A DNA stretch of 64,000 nt from an uncultured archaeon (GTDB taxonomy: Archaea > Thermoproteota > Bathyarchaeia > 40CM-2-53-6 > CALIRQ01), in contig CALIRQ010000005.1 of NCBI GenBank assembly GCA_938042195.1, positions 1 through 64,000 of the forward strand, written 5' to 3'. The notes beneath the pieces were generated by a model. That model had not been told where the DNA came from. It was given only the letters and a program-made list of their open reading frames with translations, and ran no database searches. Positions 60,675-64,000 of the stretch are shown here, piece after piece. Made by a program: the position numbers and the translations under genes. Each line of letters opens with the position of its first letter. Position 1 is the stretch's first letter.

Positions 60675-61219
60675 CGGATCCCACCCCTCCCCTTCAGGGC
60701 CAATCCGAACTTCGCGATCATGGCTTCGAGGATCGCGCTGGCGCAGGCTTCGGGATCCATCTTGTCGGATTCAACGACCAAATCCGGCTCGATCGGCTCC
60801 TCGTAGCCCGCTTGGAGGCCCGGGACGTTGGTCGCCGAGCCCTCGATGCCCATCCTATAAATGCCCTTCGAATCCCTCTCCATGCAGACCCTAAGGGGGC
60901 ATTTCACGTAGACCTCCATAAATCTGCCTATCTCCCGCCTCGCCCGATCCCTATAGGCCCTCCTATTGGCGGTGGCGTCGAAGATCACATTGACGCCGTT
61001 ATCCGTCAATAGCTTCCCGATATAGGCCATTATGCCATAGAATAGGTCCCTCTCCTCTCGGCTGTAGGTCGGATTCGGCGTTATCGCCCGCCTGAGCTCG
61101 TCCGACTCCAAAATTTGGCAGCGGATCCCGTTCGCTGCCAGCCTTTCGGCCAAGGCCTTGGCTATCGTGGATTTGCCGCTCGATGGGAGGCCCGTCAGCC
61201 ATACCGCCCAGCCCTCCAA
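60665..61219 (-). CDS. cysC: Adenylylsulfate kinase-like protein
   Basis: This 184-residue P-loop kinase resembles APS kinase, which makes PAPS from adenylylsulfate. The Walker A is LPSSGKSTIAKALAERL, followed by LESDELRRAITPN, FDATANRRAYRDRARR and FMEVYVKCPLRVC, all close to CysC. No ATP sulfurylase or PAPS-using gene is adjacent; instead an APH-fold kinase gene overlaps. Some CysC-like proteins phosphorylate other nucleotides, so the substrate is a family-level call. The C-terminus ends in a Gly-Arg tail. Confidence 0.82.
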   Translation of the reverse strand: MEGWAVWLTGLPSSGKSTIAKALAERLAANGIRCQILESDELRRAITPNPTYSREERDLFYGIMAYIGKLLTDNGVNVIFDATANRRAYRDRARREIGRFMEVYVKCPLRVCMERDSKGIYRMGIEGSATNVPGLQAGYEEPIEPDLVVESDKMDPEACASAILEAMIAKFGLALKGRGGIRCR

Positions 61220-61324
61220 CGCGGCCGCCCCATGGGCCGCTATCCCTCCCCCGCTTTAAGCTTTAGCGAGTCCCCCCGTCGACTGGCTTCGGGACGTTGC
61301 CGAAAAGGGAGGCCCCGGCGATGA

Positions 61325-62659
61325 TCACAGCTTCCTGATGTACCTCTCCACCTCCCAGGGGCTCACCTGCATCCGATACAGATCCCATTCCTTGCGCTTC
61401 TCATCCAAGAAGTTCTTGAAGAGCGCCTCGCCCAGAGCCTCCCTGACGAGCGTCCCGTTCTCCATCTCCCTGAGGCTATGCCCGAACGACTCCGGGAGGG
61501 TATCTATGCCCCTCCTCCTCCGCTCCTCATGGCCCATCTGATATAGGTTTAGGTCCGTCGGCTCCGGGGGCTCTATCCGCCTTTTTATCCCCTCGAGCCC
61601 GGCCATGCAAAGGACCGCGAATTGGAGGTATGGGTTCCCAGCCGGATCTGGGCTCCTTATCTCGACCCTCGCCGCCTCGGGCCGCCCCCCGAAATCCGGG
61701 ACCCTTATCAGGGGCGATCGATTCCTATACCCCCAAGCCAGGTAAACGGGCGCCTCGTAGCCCGGGACGAGCCTCTTATAGGAATTGGGCCAAGAGGAGA
61801 GGACGGCGCTCATCTCCTTCCCATACCTTATCTGGCCCCCTATGAAGTAAAGGGCCTCCTTTGAGAGGAAGCCCGTGTCGGGGTTATCGTCGAAGAAGGC
61901 GTTCCTACCGTCAAGGCTCCAGAAGCTTTGATGGACGTGCATACCGGAGCCGTTCACGCCGTAGAAGGGCTTTGGCATGAACGTGGCGATGAACCCATTT
62001 TTGGCGGCCACGGATTTTATGATCATCTTGACCGTTATCGCGTTATCGGCCGTCTTCAGGGCCTCGTCGTACCTGAAGTCTATCTCATGCTGCCCCAGCG
62101 CGACCTCGTGATGGCTAAGCTCGACCTCTATACCGAAGCCCTGCGCCAGGTTGGCGATCTCGTTCCTCAGGTCCTCCGTCAGATCGCTCGGGTGGAGGTC
62201 GAAGTACCCGGCCATATCGATCGGCGTCGGGATCGGGCCGTCAATATCCTTCAGCAAAAAGAACTCCATCTCCGGGGCGCATTTGAATATGTAGCCAGCC
62301 TCGCGGCATTTCTCAAGGGCCCTTTGGAGGGCGTATCTCGGATCGCATTCAAATCTCCTTCCATCGGGCGAGTATATATCGCATATGAACCGGCATTCAT
62401 CGGGCTTCCCGGGGATCTTCGCATATGTCGATGGATCCGGGAAAAGCACCAGGTCCGACTCCTCAATCGGCCTATACCCGGTGACCGACGATCCATCGAA
62501 CGTTTGCCCGTTGTGGAAGATCCTCTCGAGGTTTTTGGCGTTGACCGATAGGCTCTTCAGGATGCCGTTTATGTCGACGAATTGGAGCCTAGCGAACTTT
62601 ATCCCCGCCGCCCTGATGTCCCTCAGGACCTCCTCCGCGAGCTCATCCCTTTTAGACAT
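61325..62659 (-). CDS. glnA: Glutamine synthetase type I
   Basis: This 444-residue enzyme joins ammonia to glutamate. GSI blocks are visible: RLQFVDINGILKSLSV, TFDGSSVTGYRPIEESD, the metal-site CAPEMEFFLL, SHHEVALGQHEIDFRY, FMPKPFYGVNGSGMHVHQS, the ATP-binding NSYKRLVPGYEAPVYLAWGY and RVEIRSPDPAGNPYL. The Tyr of the adenylylation site typical of GSI-beta is not present, fitting the GSI-alpha type. Its TATA (ttttatatac, about 62686-62695) lies about 27 bp before the ATG, so it should be nearly leaderless. Confidence 0.95.
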   Translation of the reverse strand: MSKRDELAEEVLRDIRAAGIKFARLQFVDINGILKSLSVNAKNLERIFHNGQTFDGSSVTGYRPIEESDLVLFPDPSTYAKIPGKPDECRFICDIYSPDGRRFECDPRYALQRALEKCREAGYIFKCAPEMEFFLLKDIDGPIPTPIDMAGYFDLHPSDLTEDLRNEIANLAQGFGIEVELSHHEVALGQHEIDFRYDEALKTADNAITVKMIIKSVAAKNGFIATFMPKPFYGVNGSGMHVHQSFWSLDGRNAFFDDNPDTGFLSKEALYFIGGQIRYGKEMSAVLSSWPNSYKRLVPGYEAPVYLAWGYRNRSPLIRVPDFGGRPEAARVEIRSPDPAGNPYLQFAVLCMAGLEGIKRRIEPPEPTDLNLYQMGHEERRRRGIDTLPESFGHSLREMENGTLVREALGEALFKNFLDEKRKEWDLYRMQVSPWEVERYIRKL

Positions 62660-62849
62660 TTTTATCCAAACAAGCCCTATACGCGAATAGTATATAAAAT
62701 TTCTGCAAAATTAAATGAACATTTTTTGAATTTATTTTAAAAATCATTGATTAATCATACAGAACAACCCCTCCGCGAATCGAACGGGACGAGCGGGATC
62801 AGCGCGAGGCCCCGCGGCGTTCCCCCCATCCCTTTATAACGCCGTAGCC

Positions 62850-63130
62850 CCCTATAGGGGTGGTCGCAAAGGGGCCATCTTGAATGAAATCAAAAGAATT
62901 CAAATGAATCAAATTCAGGCCGAAAGGGGCCAATTTTGGGCCTCATTTCGGCGAAAGGGGCTCAAATCAAAAGAAAAAATGACATAGGCGAAGGGTGGCT
63001 GAATGGATCGGGATTGGGCTGGGTGGATGGCCGCGCCATCCATTCCCTTATGAGCCGGGCTAAGCGAGTTTAGAGAAATTGATTGGGGGCCATCGAGGCC
63101 CTCGGCCATTGAACGCAATGGCATATTTTG
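62850..63130 (+). ncRNA. Candidate structured non-coding RNA
   Basis: This is a gap of about 480 nt with no protein gene. A TATA-like ctttataacg at about 62829-62838 would start a plus-strand RNA near 62858. It would contain a 13-bp bulged hairpin at 62919-62952 (gccgaaa/tttcggc and ggggcc/ggcctc), an 11-bp hairpin at 63021-63045 with a three-base loop, and A-rich single-stranded stretches with a repeated caaatcaaaaga-type motif. I do not recognise a known RNA family. Confidence 0.35.
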
Positions 63131-63178
63131 CAGAACCAAGTGGTAGCCCGGGGGAGATTCGAACTCCCGTCGGCGGGT

Positions 63179-63208
63179 TTCCACGGCGGGCGCCGCCCTC
63201 GCCCGCCT
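63179..63208 (-). other. tRNA-Gln intron 3 (position 37/38)
   Basis: Thirty nt at the canonical site. Bulges GG^A and AA^A flank an inner GGCGGGC/GCCCGCC hairpin. The central helix (CTTT with GTGG) is weak, with G-U pairs and one mismatch. Confidence 0.8.
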
Positions 63209-63221
63209 CCAAAGCCCGCAA

Positions 63222-63239
63222 CTCAAGGGGCCTAGCCCT
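63222..63239 (-). other. tRNA-Gln intron 2 (at the 3' strand of the D stem, about position 25)
   Basis: Eighteen nt. Exon CAAG pairs with intron CTTG (4 bp), with bulges CA^A and AG^T and an inner GGGC/GCCC hairpin with loop TAG. Confidence 0.85.
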
Positions 63240-63254
63240 TGCTTGTCCGCTACA

Positions 63255-63279
63255 TTCGGCGCAGGCTCCGCCTCCTGCT
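63255..63279 (-). other. tRNA-Gln intron 1 (after position 10)
   Basis: Twenty-five nt. Exon bases CGGT pair with intron GCCG (4 bp), with bulges GG^A and AA^T and an inner GCAGG/CCTGC hairpin. Both cuts follow the second bulge base. Confidence 0.85.
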
Positions 63280-63403
63280 CCACCGGGCTGGCAATCCCCG
63301 GGCCGATCTTGGCTCCCCAAGGGCACAAATTAAACCTTATCCAAGCGGGCGGGCATGGGAGGCCGTTTTTATTCCGCCGCCCTAGCCCTCGATTTGGGGA
63401 GCC

Positions 63404-64000
63404 ATGCCGCGGGATGCGGAGGAGATCAGGGATCACGAGCTCTTCGAGGGGATCACGGCCAGGGATTTGGTCAAACAGATGAAGGCCGCTTGGGGCTTCA
63501 CGGCCGGGAAGCTGGCCTTAGGGGTGGAGATATTGGAGGAGATGGCCTTGGACCGGGATTGCATCCGCCTCCTCTCCTTCCCGGCCTGCATAATGGCGAC
63601 GGGGACGCGCGGGGTCCTTAAGGAGCTGTTGAGGAGGCGGTTGTTCGATGCCGTCGTAACGACCTGCGGGACCCTCGACCACGACATCGCCAGGAGCTGG
63701 GGCTCTTATTATAAGGGATCCTTCGATATGGACGACGAGGCCCTATACGATAAGGGCATCAACCGCCTCGGCAACGTCCTGATTCCCCATGAGGGCTATG
63801 GGGCCCTGATAGAGGGGAAGATGCGCGAGCTGCTAACGGACCTTTGGGAGGAAGGCATCAGGTCGATATCCACGCGGGAGCTCTGCTGGGAGATAGGCCG
63901 GAGGATCTGCTCCAAGGATTCCCTCTTATATTGGGCGGCGGAGAACAGGATCCCGGTTTTCATACCGGGCATTACGGACGGGGCGGTTGGCCATCAGATA
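63404..64000 (+). CDS. dys: Deoxyhypusine synthase (5' part, runs off the window)
   Basis: This enzyme moves the aminobutyl group of spermidine to aIF5A, the first step of hypusine formation. The 199 residues present show ARDLVKQMKAAWGFTAGKLA, the VVTTCGTLDHDIAR NAD-binding loop, the family's FDMDDEALYDKGINRLGNVL and the FIPGITDGAVGHQ segment near the window edge. The active-site lysine lies beyond the window. ATG 63404 follows gtttttatt (about 63364). It diverges from tRNA-Gln. Confidence 0.92.
   Translation, partial: MPRDAEEIRDHELFEGITARDLVKQMKAAWGFTAGKLALGVEILEEMALDRDCIRLLSFPACIMATGTRGVLKELLRRRLFDAVVTTCGTLDHDIARSWGSYYKGSFDMDDEALYDKGINRLGNVLIPHEGYGALIEGKMRELLTDLWEEGIRSISTRELCWEIGRRICSKDSLLYWAAENRIPVFIPGITDGAVGHQI

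Larger units (their letters stand above)
63141..63289 (-). tRNA. tRNA-Gln(UUG) with three introns
   Basis: Read on the minus strand, acceptor AGCCCGG (5' end at 63289) pairs with CCGGGCT, followed by A and an encoded CCA (63141). The T arm is GGGAG-TTCGAAT-CTCCC. Removing three introns (63255-63279, 63222-63239, 63179-63208) leaves 73 nt plus CCA. The D region is TGGTGTAGCGGACAAGCATT, and the anticodon arm is GCGGG-CTTTGGA-CCCGC, with anticodon TTG. This matches archaeal tRNA-Gln. A standard search may call a wrong isotype or miss the gene. Confidence 0.9.

Noticed and set aside
1-64000. CRISPR array, integrase, phage genes or attachment sites
   Set aside because: No regularly spaced direct repeats, no integrase or phage structural genes, and neither tRNA has a duplicated 3' end.

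Overview
The window is a stretch of archaeal chromosome, G+C-rich and densely packed, with short overlaps (ATGA, TGATG) between many genes. The informational genes are archaeal: proteasome alpha, SBDS, the Rrp4-Rrp41-Rrp42 exosome, RNase P proteins, L15e, L37Ae, an Imp4/Brix protein, Pcc1 of KEOPS, prefoldin beta, EF-2 and deoxyhypusine synthase. TATA boxes sit about 25-30 bp before many first genes, and several starts look leaderless. Both tRNA genes encode their CCA and carry introns, and EF-2 carries a 54-nt intron bounded by a textbook bulge-helix-bulge. Together these suggest a thermophilic member of the TACK group. No closer placement is claimed; multi-intron tRNAs are best known from Thermoproteales and a few related lineages.

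Layout: 1-9.7 kb is a core RNA and protein processing superoperon. 9.7-15.3 kb holds a DHH phosphoesterase, an ECF transporter energizing module without a substrate-binding component, a hexulose-phosphate isomerase-like protein and an MTA/SAH deaminase-like enzyme. 15.4-17.6 kb is EF-2. 17.7-20.3 kb has proC, an HD-like protein, a radical SAM protein and tRNA-Gly. 20.6-24.1 kb is an AT-richer module of an SNF2 translocase and a membrane-anchored helix-hairpin-helix protein. 24.3-27.4 kb is an overlapping operon (phosphoribosyltransferase, LOG-like protein, sirtuin, unknown barrel-like protein). 27.3-30.2 kb is an FGGY sugar kinase with a RuBisCO-superfamily protein interrupted by one amber codon. 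30.3-39.1 kb holds a decayed surface protein, small enzymes, MscS, TldD/TldE, a metal-loop membrane protein, an Lrp regulator and a UPF0282 hydrolase.

From 39.6 to 48.5 kb the genes form a sulfur-handling block: threonine synthase, a ubiquitin-like sulfur carrier ending in GG, two E1-like enzymes, a cysteine synthase, a SerK-like free serine kinase, two cysteine desulfurases and IscU. A consistent reading is serine to O-phosphoserine to cysteine, then cysteine sulfur onto IscU and the ubiquitin-like carrier. A JAMM peptidase that could process such carriers lies at 52.1 kb. From 48.7 to 58.3 kb is a metal and arsenic block: arsenate reductase, nitroreductase, a CPH-type copper ATPase, two DUF438-hemerythrin proteins, ferredoxin-related proteins, an FTR1 iron permease and the ACR3 arsenite exporter. 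The window ends with a site-2 protease, two small kinases, glutamine synthetase, a structured non-coding stretch, tRNA-Gln with three introns and the 5' part of deoxyhypusine synthase.

Several genes (surface protein, thioesterase, serK) carry single-base frame breaks, and Rrp42 and the site-2 protease lack a normal start codon where homology begins. Some of these may be draft-sequence errors, so they are reported separately from the introns, whose structure is self-consistent.
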